Of a DNA stretch of 49,372 nt, positions 31,392 through 40,096 are shown one piece after another. Every line of letters starts with the position of its first letter. The stretch's first letter is position 1. The notes beneath the pieces are model-generated. The model saw only the letters and a list, made by a program, of their open reading frames with translations, did no database searches and was not told where the DNA came from. Source of the DNA: Betaproteobacteria bacterium (GTDB taxonomy: Bacteria; Pseudomonadota; Gammaproteobacteria; Burkholderiales; SG8-39); the NCBI GenBank assembly GCA_005884455.1, contig VBCH01000211.1, positions 1 to 49,372 of the forward strand, read 5' to 3'. Made by a program: the position numbers and the translations under genes.

Positions 31392-32276
31392 TCAGTCGAG
31401 CTCGTCGATCGAGCGCGGCCAGCTCGCTTTGAGCAGGCGCGAGAGGGCGCGGTCGGCGAGGATCTTGCCGCCAGTCTGGCAGCGCGCGCAGTAGTTGGTC
31501 TCGTTCTCCGCGTACACGATGCGCTGCACCGGCGAGCCGCACACCGGGCAGGGCTTGCGAAATCGCCCGTGCACCGCCATGCCTTCGCGAAAGGCGGTGA
31601 CTTTCTCCGGAAAATCCGCGCCCGCCTCGCGGCGCAAGCGCTCGGTCCATTCGGCGAGCGTCGCCCGCGTTGCATCGTAAAGCCGCGTGACGTCTTCCTC
31701 CGATAGTGACGCCGTTTGTGCGAACGGGGAGAGCTTCGCGCGGTGCAGGATCTCGTCCGAGTACGCGTTGCCGATACCGCTGAATAGGCGAGGATCGGTG
31801 ATCGCGCGCTTGAGCGTGCGGTTCTCGCGCTTCACTCGATCAGCGAACTCTCGGAGACAGGCCCCGAGGACGTCGAGCCCGCCGGGATCCATCGCGGCGA
31901 GCGCGGTCTCGCCCTCGACCAGATGGAGCGAGGCGCGGCGCTTGGTTCCGGCCTCGGTGAACACCAGCGTGCCGCTAGTGAATTCGAAGGCGGCGAGCGT
32001 TATCCGGCCCGGCACCTTCGAATGTGTGCCGAGCCAGCGCAGCCGGCCGGCGATCATTAGATGCAGCACGAGGAAGAGCTCACCCTCGAGGGCGATCACG
32101 ATGCGCTTGCCCATTCGCCGCACGCCGACGACCTTCTTTCCCTGGGCGGATGCTATCGGAGGCGTCACGCTGCGCAGCACGAAGGGATTCACGAGGCGCA
32201 CGCGCTCGAGCGTGCGCCGCGCGAGGCGGCTTTCCAGATGCTCGATATAGACGACGACGTCGGGCAGTTCAGGCAC
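31392..32276 (-). CDS. Fpg/Nei-family DNA glycosylase (non-canonical)
   Basis: 294 residues beginning MPELPDV, so the N-terminal Pro nucleophile and Glu after Met are in place (base-excision repair by beta/delta elimination). The helix-two-turn-helix part has GIGNAYSDEILHRAKLSP and a C-terminal zinc finger CPVC-x16-CARC. Two diagnostic Fpg features differ: the zinc-finger Arg that contacts the lesion phosphate (five residues before the third Cys) is Asn here, and the DPRRFG loop is replaced by AGTKRRAS. It is therefore called Fpg/Nei family, not MutM, and its lesion preference may differ. Its start is 10 bases from the CpxR-type box. Confidence 0.85.
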   Translation of the reverse strand: MPELPDVVVYIEHLESRLARRTLERVRLVNPFVLRSVTPPIASAQGKKVVGVRRMGKRIVIALEGELFLVLHLMIAGRLRWLGTHSKVPGRITLAAFEFTSGTLVFTEAGTKRRASLHLVEGETALAAMDPGGLDVLGACLREFADRVKRENRTLKRAITDPRLFSGIGNAYSDEILHRAKLSPFAQTASLSEEDVTRLYDATRATLAEWTERLRREAGADFPEKVTAFREGMAVHGRFRKPCPVCGSPVQRIVYAENETNYCARCQTGGKILADRALSRLLKASWPRSIDELD

Positions 32277-32285
32277 CCCGGGAGC

Positions 32286-32300
32286 TTTACATAACTTTAC
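32286..32300. promoter_or_regulatory. CpxR-type operator upstream of the spy/cpxRA-like operon
   Basis: TTTAC-ATAAC-TTTAC, which on the minus strand reads GTAAA-N5-GTAAA, exactly the CpxR consensus known from Enterobacteria. A second, weaker copy shares CATAACTTTA (32361-32370, first copy 32290-32299), 71 bases on and just before the chaperone ribosome site. It lies in the 109-base gap between the divergent Fpg/Nei and Spy-like genes, so it may control both. Confidence 0.65.
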
Positions 32301-32385
32301 GCAGCGGACAAACCCCGCTTACCCGCGGCCGCGAGACTTCTTTCCCGGGGACACGTTCCCCATAACTTTAGGAAAGGACGAACCC

Positions 32386-32910
32386 ATGGAAACGCAAGAG
32401 AGCAAGCCCGACAAGCGCAGGAAATTCTTCAAACGTGCCGCGATCGCCACTCTGATCGGTGGAATCGCTGCCGGGATCGGTTTCAAGGCCTTCGCTCAAG
32501 GGGGCGCGTGCGGCTGGCACCGCTGCGGCCACGCCGCGGGGCCCCTGGACCCGGCGGCCGTCGATCAACATCTCGATCGCATGCTCAAGCACCTTTACGT
32601 CGAGATCGACGCGTCGGACGAGCAGAAGCAGCGGCTCGAGCCGATCGTCAAGCAGGCGGCGAAAGACCTGCTGCCGCTTCGCGAGAAGGCACACGCGGCG
32701 CGCAAGCAGGCGGTCGAGCTCCTCGCCGCCGACCGCATCGACCGCGGGGCGATCGAGGCGCTGCGTGCAGAACATATCCAGCTCGCCGAACAGGCGTCGA
32801 AGCGTTTCACGCAGGCCCTCGCCGACGTCGCCGAGGTGCTGACTCCCGCGCAGCGCAAGCAGATCGCCGAGCGCATGGAGAGCTTCGGCCGCAGGTGGCG
32901 CCACGGCTGA
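32386..32910 (+). CDS. Spy/CpxP-like periplasmic chaperone or stress sensor
   Basis: 174 residues. The N-terminus DKRRKFFKRAAIATLIGG looks like a Tat-type signal (twin Arg then FFK) cleaved near AFAQ. The mature protein is mostly helical with the LTxxQ-type elements of the Spy/CpxP family: DASDEQKQRL (about 75-85) and LTPAQRKQIAERM (about 155-168). In E. coli CpxP damps CpxA signalling and Spy is a periplasmic chaperone. Here it is the first gene before a CpxR-like regulator and CpxA-like kinase, and the operator in front fits induction by that system. Confidence 0.87.
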   Translation: METQESKPDKRRKFFKRAAIATLIGGIAAGIGFKAFAQGGACGWHRCGHAAGPLDPAAVDQHLDRMLKHLYVEIDASDEQKQRLEPIVKQAAKDLLPLREKAHAARKQAVELLAADRIDRGAIEALRAEHIQLAEQASKRFTQALADVAEVLTPAQRKQIAERMESFGRRWRHG

Positions 32911-32943
32911 GCTTGCCGCGCAATTCGGCTACCCTAGCGAGGC

Positions 32944-33630
32944 ATGGCCGGTCGCATCCTCCTTATCGAAGACGATGCCCGCCTCGCCGAGATGGTTTCC
33001 GAGTATCTTGGCGAGGCGGGTTTTCGCGTTTCGACCGCAGCCGGAGGCCGCGCCGGGCTCGAGCGCCTCGCGCGCGAGCCTTTCGATGCGCTGGTGCTCG
33101 ACCTGATGCTGCCCGACATGGACGGCCTCGAGGTGTGCCGCGAGCTGCGCGCGAAGTCGGACACGCCGGTTCTCATGCTCACCGCACGCGGCGACGCCGC
33201 CGACCGGATCGTCGGCCTGGAGCTGGGCGCCGACGACTACCTGCCCAAGCCGTTCCAGCCGCGCGAGCTCCTCGCGCGCCTGCGCGCGATCCTGAGACGC
33301 GGGAAATCGAAAGGGCGGGCGGCGCCGCTGCGCTTCGGCAGCCTTGAAATCGACCGCGATTCGCGCAGCGTGCGCGTGGACGGGCAGGAGCGCTCTCTCA
33401 CCGGCTACCAGTTCGCGCTGCTCGTGGCGCTCGCCGAGAACGCGGGCCGCGTGCTGTCGAGGGAGTTGCTCATGGATCTGGTAAAAGGCGAGCCGCTGGA
33501 AGCGTTCGACCGCTCGATCGACGTGCACGTGTCGCGCATCCGCGCGGTGATCGAGGACGACCCGAAGAGGCCGCACCGCATCATCACCGTGCGCGGCGCC
33601 GGCTACGTTTTCGCCAAGGCGCAGGACTGA
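32944..33630 (+). CDS. CpxR-like OmpR-family response regulator
   Basis: 228 residues. The receiver domain (about 3-115) has the acidic pair Glu9/Asp10-Asp11, phospho-acceptor Asp53 in LVLDLMLPDMDG and Lys in YLPKPFQPREL. The C-terminal winged helix (about 128-226) contains FDRSIDVHVSRIR, nearly the CpxR sequence at this helix (FDRAIDMHIS), and ends in VRGAGYVFA. With the Spy-like gene 33 bases before, the kinase gene 11 bases after and a CpxR box upstream, it is the response regulator of an envelope-stress system. Confidence 0.93.
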   Translation: MAGRILLIEDDARLAEMVSEYLGEAGFRVSTAAGGRAGLERLAREPFDALVLDLMLPDMDGLEVCRELRAKSDTPVLMLTARGDAADRIVGLELGADDYLPKPFQPRELLARLRAILRRGKSKGRAAPLRFGSLEIDRDSRSVRVDGQERSLTGYQFALLVALAENAGRVLSRELLMDLVKGEPLEAFDRSIDVHVSRIRAVIEDDPKRPHRIITVRGAGYVFAKAQD

Positions 33631-33641
33631 TCGAGGGCGGG

Positions 33642-34871
33642 ATGCGCAAGCTCTACGTTCGCATCTATTTCGCCGTGCTCACGAGTCTCGCCGTGTTTGC
33701 GCTTGCCGCAGGCTTGCTCTGGCACCAGTTCGGCGAGGACGGCCCATGGAGCAAGGGTTACGAAGTGGCCGCGACCATTGCGCAAAATGCGTTGCCGCCC
33801 GCTGGGGCGCCGAAGACCGAGCAGCAGGCGGCGCTTGAGAAACTCGCCGCCAACCTGCGCGCCGACGTCGCGCTCTTCGCCCCGGACCGCTCTCCGCTTG
33901 CCGCAGTGGGTGCGCCCCTGCCTGCGCCCGAGGCAGGCCGCGAGCGCGGCGGCTGGATTCACCGTTGGGGCGGCCCCGCTTGGGCGGTACGCCTGCCCGA
34001 CGGCAGGTGGCTTGAGGCGCGGGCGCCGCGCGGTCACGGGCATGCGCCTTACGGGCTGTTCCTCGTACTGGCGCTTCTTGCGCTCGCGGTCGGTGTCGGC
34101 GCCTATCCGGTGGTGCGGCGGCTGACTTCGCGCCTGGAGCGCCTGCAGGCGGGAGTCGAATCGCTGGGTGCCGGCGAGCTTTCGGCGCGCGTCCAAGTCG
34201 AGGGACACGACGAGGTGGCGCAGCTCGCCGAGAGCTTCAATCGAGCTGCAGGACGCATCGAGGAGCTGGTGGGCGCGCACCAGTCGCTGCTGGCGAACGC
34301 ATCGCACGAGCTTCGCACGCCTCTCGCGCGCATCCGCATGGCGGTGGAATTGATGAAGGAGAGCGCCGACCCGGTGCGCAAAGCCGGGCTCGAGCAGGAT
34401 ATCGCCGAGCTCGACGCGCTGATCGACGAGATCCTGCTTGCCAGCCGCCTCGACGCGGTGAAGGAACGGGACGTCGACGAAGAGGTGGACCTGCTCGCGC
34501 TCGCCGCGGAAGAGTGCGCGCGTTACGAGAACGTCGAGCTCGACGGCGAGCCGGTCCCCGTTCGCGGCGATCCGCGGCTATTGCGCCGAATGATACGCAA
34601 CCTGCTGGAGAACGCGACGCGGCATGGAGCGCCGCCGATCGAAGTGCGCGTGTCACGCACGGCGGAAGGCGTGGAGCTTTCCGTCTGCGACGGAGGAGCG
34701 GGGATTCCCGAGTCCGAGCGCGAGCGCGTGTTCGAGCCGTTCCACCGCGCCGGTGCCGGGCGAGGCACGGGGCTCGGGCTCGCGCTCGTGCGGCAGATCG
34801 CTCGCCGGCATGGAGGCGAGGTGCACGCCCGGGGCAGCTGCTTCATCGTGGCCCTGCCCCTCGAACGCTAG
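33642..34871 (+). CDS. CpxA-like envelope sensor histidine kinase
   Basis: 409 residues. Membrane segments at about 8-26 and about 130-150 enclose a periplasmic sensor of about 100 residues that contains no named domain I recognise. A HAMP linker (about 152-205) leads to the phospho-acceptor helix with His222 in ANASHELRTPLARIRMAVE, then the ATPase N-box LLENATRHG, G1 DGGAGIP and G2 GRGTGLGLALV. It should phosphorylate the adjacent CpxR-like regulator in response to envelope damage. Confidence 0.94.
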   Translation: MRKLYVRIYFAVLTSLAVFALAAGLLWHQFGEDGPWSKGYEVAATIAQNALPPAGAPKTEQQAALEKLAANLRADVALFAPDRSPLAAVGAPLPAPEAGRERGGWIHRWGGPAWAVRLPDGRWLEARAPRGHGHAPYGLFLVLALLALAVGVGAYPVVRRLTSRLERLQAGVESLGAGELSARVQVEGHDEVAQLAESFNRAAGRIEELVGAHQSLLANASHELRTPLARIRMAVELMKESADPVRKAGLEQDIAELDALIDEILLASRLDAVKERDVDEEVDLLALAAEECARYENVELDGEPVPVRGDPRLLRRMIRNLLENATRHGAPPIEVRVSRTAEGVELSVCDGGAGIPESERERVFEPFHRAGAGRGTGLGLALVRQIARRHGGEVHARGSCFIVALPLER

Positions 34872-34934
34872 CCTTGGGCGCTGCGAGCAGTGACTGCGCA
34901 GGCGCGGTAAAGTTCGCCCTTTCCCAAAAGCTCC

Positions 34935-36602
<1,668 letters not shown>

Positions 36603-36614
36603 GTCCGGAGACCC

Positions 36615-37541
36615 GTGCCGCTACGCATCGCCATCCCCGACATGGTCTCGCCGTCGTATTTTCCGGCGATCGCCGCGGTCGAGCTCGGTTACTTCGGCAA
36701 GGAGGGGCTGGAGGCGACGATCGAGCTTCTCTTCCCTGTCACGAAGACCTATGAAGCCCTGCGCGACGGCCGGCTCGACTTCGTCAGCGGCGCAGCGCAC
36801 GCAGCGCTCTACGCCTTCCGCGACTGGGCGGGCTGCAAGCTGCTTTGCGCGCTCTCGCAGAACATGTACTGGTTCCTCGTCGTGCGCAGGGACCTCGGCA
36901 TCGGGCGCGGTGATCTGCGCGCGCTGAAAGGGCTGCGCATCGGCGCGGCGCCGGGCCCCGCGGACGGCTTGAAGCGCATGCTCGTCGATTCCGGAATCGA
37001 CCCGGAGCGCGAGGTGTACATCGCACCCGTGCCCGCGACCGCAGGCGTGTCCTTCGGCCTGGCAGCAGCACGAGCGCTTGAGAAAGGCGCGGTGGACGGT
37101 TTCTGGGCGAACGGCATGGCCGCGGAAATCGCCTTGCGCGGCGGCTTCGGCGCGCTCGTGATCGACGCGCGCCGCGGCGACGGACCGAAGGCTTCGCAGC
37201 ACTACACTTTCCCTGCGCTCGTCACGACTCAGAAATGGATCGACCGGAACCCCGAGACGGTCGCCGCGGCGCTGCGCGCGGTCGTCGCGGCGCAGACCGC
37301 GCTGAAGTGCGATCCTTCGCTCGCCGCCGCCGCGGCGAAAAGGCATTTCCCGGCGGCGGAGCTCGCGCTCATCCCCGAGCTCGTTCGGCGCGACGCGCCC
37401 TACTACGACCCGAAGATTTCCGGGGAAACGGTCGCATTCCTCGACACCTTTGCGCGAGCGACCGGGCTGCTGTCGGGGGCGCCGGCCTACGACCAAGTCG
37501 TCGCGACGCAGTTCGTAACGCTGTGGAGCGGGGCCTCCTAG
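36615..37541 (+). CDS. NMT1/THI5-like ABC substrate-binding protein without signal peptide
   Basis: 308 residues from a GTG start (CCGGAG upstream), 12 bases after ettA. The sequence has the SsuA/TauA/NMT1-like fold features: IPDMVSPSYFPAIAAVELGYFGKEGLEATI at the start (key: AIAAVELGYFGKEGL), then DGRLDFVSGAAHAAL and ALKGLRIGAAPG. It starts at the first beta strand with no signal peptide, so it would stay in the cytosol unless a true start further upstream is missed; upstream is occupied by ettA. No permease or ATPase of this class is adjacent. It may be a cytosolic ligand binder or an inactivated relic. Confidence 0.75.
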   Translation: MPLRIAIPDMVSPSYFPAIAAVELGYFGKEGLEATIELLFPVTKTYEALRDGRLDFVSGAAHAALYAFRDWAGCKLLCALSQNMYWFLVVRRDLGIGRGDLRALKGLRIGAAPGPADGLKRMLVDSGIDPEREVYIAPVPATAGVSFGLAAARALEKGAVDGFWANGMAAEIALRGGFGALVIDARRGDGPKASQHYTFPALVTTQKWIDRNPETVAAALRAVVAAQTALKCDPSLAAAAAKRHFPAAELALIPELVRRDAPYYDPKISGETVAFLDTFARATGLLSGAPAYDQVVATQFVTLWSGAS

Positions 37542-37594
37542 CCGCGGCTCGTCTCCTTGTAGGGGCGGGCGGCATTGCGTAGACTCGGTGCGCG

Positions 37595-37939
37595 ATGGAA
37601 ACGATACGGCAGCTCAAGGCATTGTGGGGCTACGCGAGCTGGTGCGCAGAGGCGCCGGCTTCCGCCCCGGCCTGCGATGCCTTTTGGACCTGGACGGCCG
37701 TCGCCGTTGCCACGGCCTTCGCCCTGATCGGACTGTACATCCTGCGGAAGATGGCGAGGAATTTCCTTGCCGTCCGGGCGGAAAGACGACGGCTCGCCGA
37801 AGCGGCGCGCGTGGCCGACCCGGTCACCATGTCGCGATACCGGGTCGACCCCGAGAAATTCCATCCCGACCCCCCGCAGGAAGGCATCGAGCGACGCATC
37901 AGACAGGCGCTCGACGAGAGAAAGTCGGAAGGGCGGTGA
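37595..37939 (+). CDS. Small single-span membrane protein, unknown
   Basis: 114 residues. One membrane helix (about 33-50, TWTAVAVATAFALIGLYIL) is followed by a basic/charged cytoplasmic tail with YRVDPEKFHPDPPQEGIERRI. No family recognised. It is 53 bases after the NMT1-like gene and 76 bases before the Liv binding-protein gene, in the same direction. Three cysteines do not form a known motif. The start ATG has no strong ribosome site. Confidence 0.55.
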   Translation: METIRQLKALWGYASWCAEAPASAPACDAFWTWTAVAVATAFALIGLYILRKMARNFLAVRAERRRLAEAARVADPVTMSRYRVDPEKFHPDPPQEGIERRIRQALDERKSEGR

Positions 37940-37966
37940 TGTATCATGAGCCGCGGAGTGCCTAAG

Positions 37967-37999
37967 CCGGGTCGGTGCGAAACCCGGTCGCGCACCGAC
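37967..37999 (+). promoter_or_regulatory. Alternative hairpins in the leader of the Liv operon
   Basis: CCGGGT (37967-37972) pairs with ACCCGG (37982-37987); alternatively GTCGGTGCG (37971-37979) pairs perfectly with CGCACCGAC (37991-37999). The stems share bases and exclude each other. The ribosome site of the Liv binding protein (GAGGAGGGG) begins 2 bases after. This could be an attenuator-like leader or only GC-rich chance. Confidence 0.3.
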
Positions 38000-38015
38000 A
38001 GAGGAGGGGGACGCC

Positions 38016-39224
38016 ATGTCAATCGCCATTCGGTCGATTCTCGCCGGCGCGCTGTTCGCGCTCGGTCTGGCGGCGCAGAGCGCGCTCGCGGCGCCTTCGG
38101 GCCCGCCGGTCCGGATCGGAAGCACGCTTGCGCTCACCGGTCCGCTCGCTGCAACCGGGCTCGTCCACAAGATCGTGGGCGAGATCTACGTCGAGCAGCT
38201 CAACCGGAAAAACGGCCTGCTCGGCCGCCCCGTGGAGTGGGTGCTCAAGGACGACCAGTCGCGGCCCGACCTCGCGCGAACGCTCTACGAGCAGCTCATC
38301 ACCGTCGACAAGGTCGACCTGATCATGGGCCCGTACGCGACGGCGAACATTCTCTCGGCGATGGGCGTCGCGCAGCGCTACAACAAGCTGCTCATCCACC
38401 ATACCTTCGGCACGCCGAGCCTCGCGAAATACGAGATGCAATTTCCGGCCGGCGGGCTGGCGGGCGACCCTGACAACACCATACCCAAGCTCGTCTTCGA
38501 TTCGCTCGCCGCCTCCGCGAAGCCGCCGAAGTCGGTGGCGGTCGTCACCAGCAAATTCCCTTCGGTGCATTTCATTTCCCTGGGCGCGCGCGAGGCGGCA
38601 AAGAAGCGCGGACTTCGCGAAGCAGCTTTCCTCGAATGGGACTTCGGCAACCGCGACTTCGGCCCCATCGCCGCACGGCTGAAAGACGCGAAGCCCGATT
38701 TCGTGTGGGTCGGCGGCCTCGGCCTGGAGGGCAACCTGCTGATCGATGCGATGCGCAAGATCGACTACATGCCGCCGCTGCATTTCCACCTGTTTCCCGC
38801 GCCCGGGCCGCTCTTGAAGGCGCCCGGCGGGGAAAACGCCCTCGCGGCGACGACCTTCGAGGAGCACCCGCCGTTTACCGACAATCCCGTCGCGGCCGAG
38901 TTCATCCGGCTGTATCACGAACGCGGCGCGAAGGCCGGATTGCCCGACAACTCGGTCGAGAACCAGTCGGCCATTTCGTATTCCTCCTGGCAGACGCTCG
39001 AAGCGGCGGTGACGGGAGCGAGGAGCCTCGACGACAAGGCGATCGCGCAGTGGCTGAAGAGCAACGGCGTGGACGCGATCGTGGGCAGATTGCGCTGGGA
39101 CGGGCCCTTCAACTACATCTATGGCACCGATCTCTACAAGGTGAAGCAGAACCAGAAAGGCAAGTGGGTCATCGTCTGGCCGAAGGAATTCGCCGCGCCG
39201 GGTGCGCGCCTGATCACGCCGTGA
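38016..39224 (+). CDS. Liv-type ABC transporter periplasmic binding protein
   Basis: 402 residues; strong GAGGAGGGGG before the ATG and a signal peptide (about 1-28, ending ALAAP). Leu/Ile/Val-binding family features: VRIGSTLALTGPLAATG, QLNRKNGLLGRPVEWVLKDDQSRPD (key: NGLLGRPVE, DDQSRPD) and LIMGPYATANILS. The ligand-binding lobe ends with TDLYKVKQNQKGKWVIVWP. In Betaproteobacteria this family binds aromatic and other carboxylates as often as branched-chain amino acids; the adjacent catabolic genes favour a carboxylate, which is inference. Confidence 0.92.
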   Translation: MSIAIRSILAGALFALGLAAQSALAAPSGPPVRIGSTLALTGPLAATGLVHKIVGEIYVEQLNRKNGLLGRPVEWVLKDDQSRPDLARTLYEQLITVDKVDLIMGPYATANILSAMGVAQRYNKLLIHHTFGTPSLAKYEMQFPAGGLAGDPDNTIPKLVFDSLAASAKPPKSVAVVTSKFPSVHFISLGAREAAKKRGLREAAFLEWDFGNRDFGPIAARLKDAKPDFVWVGGLGLEGNLLIDAMRKIDYMPPLHFHLFPAPGPLLKAPGGENALAATTFEEHPPFTDNPVAAEFIRLYHERGAKAGLPDNSVENQSAISYSSWQTLEAAVTGARSLDDKAIAQWLKSNGVDAIVGRLRWDGPFNYIYGTDLYKVKQNQKGKWVIVWPKEFAAPGARLITP

Positions 39225-39239
39225 TCTAGCAGGAAAGCA

Positions 39240-40094
39240 ATGGCCCTGCCGAGCCTTACGCTCCTCGGCCAGTCGCTGCTTTCCGGCCTTTTCATCGGGG
39301 CGCTGTACGGGCTGCTCGGCTTGGGCTTGAGCCTTTCCTGGGGAATGCTGCGCCAGATCAACCTGGCGCATTTCGCGCTCGCGTTCCTGGGTGCCTATCT
39401 CACCTACCAGCTCGCGAGCGTCGGCATGGACCCGCTCGCCACGCTCGCCCTCATCGTGCCGTTCTTTTTCTCCCTCGGCGCGCTCATGCACTGGCTGCTC
39501 GCGCGCTTCTCGGTGAGCGCTTTCAATTCGCTCCTCGTCAGCTTCGGGCTCACCGCCATCATCGAAGCGCTGATCCAGTGGATCTGGACCGCGGACTTCC
39601 GCCGCATGGAGTCCGGCTACGGCGAGGTGAAATTCCGCGTCGGCTCGCTCTATGTGGCGCTCCCCGAGCTCTTCACTCTGGCGATGGCGCTCGCGCTGTC
39701 GCTGCTCGTTTGGGCCTGGCTACGCCACACGTATGCGGGAAAGGCGATGCGCGCGATCGCCGAGGATGCGCCCATCGCCGCCGCATTCGGCGTCGACGTG
39801 CGCGGGCTCTCGCTCCTGCTCTCGGGCCTCTGCTCGGCCTTTGCCGGCGTCGCGGGCCTGTGCCTCGCCCTCAGCTACACGCTCGCGCCGGGACAGATCT
39901 ACGCTTGGCTGGGCGTGGTGTTCGCCGCGGTGATGCTCGGGGGGCTGGGCCGGCCGCTCGGACCGCTCGTCGCTGGAATCGTGATCGGCGTGTCCGAAGC
40001 GCTGACCATGGCGTTCACCGCGCCGGCGTGGGCGCCGCTCGTGTCCTTCTCGCTCCTCATCGTCGTGCTGCTCGTGCGGCCGGGGAGAATCTAG
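39240..40094 (+). CDS. Liv-type ABC transporter permease LivH
   Basis: 284 residues with about eight hydrophobic helices. Typical LivH motifs: GLFIGALYGLLGLGLSLSWGMLRQINLAHFAL near the N-terminus (key GALYGLLGLGLSL) and GVDVRGLSLLLSGLCSAFAGVAG in the EAA-like loop (key AFGVDVRGL). It starts 15 bases after the binding-protein gene and ends 2 bases before the LivM-LivG fusion. Forms the inner-membrane channel with the LivM part. Confidence 0.93.
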   Translation: MALPSLTLLGQSLLSGLFIGALYGLLGLGLSLSWGMLRQINLAHFALAFLGAYLTYQLASVGMDPLATLALIVPFFFSLGALMHWLLARFSVSAFNSLLVSFGLTAIIEALIQWIWTADFRRMESGYGEVKFRVGSLYVALPELFTLAMALALSLLVWAWLRHTYAGKAMRAIAEDAPIAAAFGVDVRGLSLLLSGLCSAFAGVAGLCLALSYTLAPGQIYAWLGVVFAAVMLGGLGRPLGPLVAGIVIGVSEALTMAFTAPAWAPLVSFSLLIVVLLVRPGRI

Positions 40095-40096
40095 CC

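Noticed and set aside
34900-34916. GTAAAG near ettA as a second CpxR box
   Set aside because: Only one half-site fits; no second GTAAA at the required 5-base spacing.
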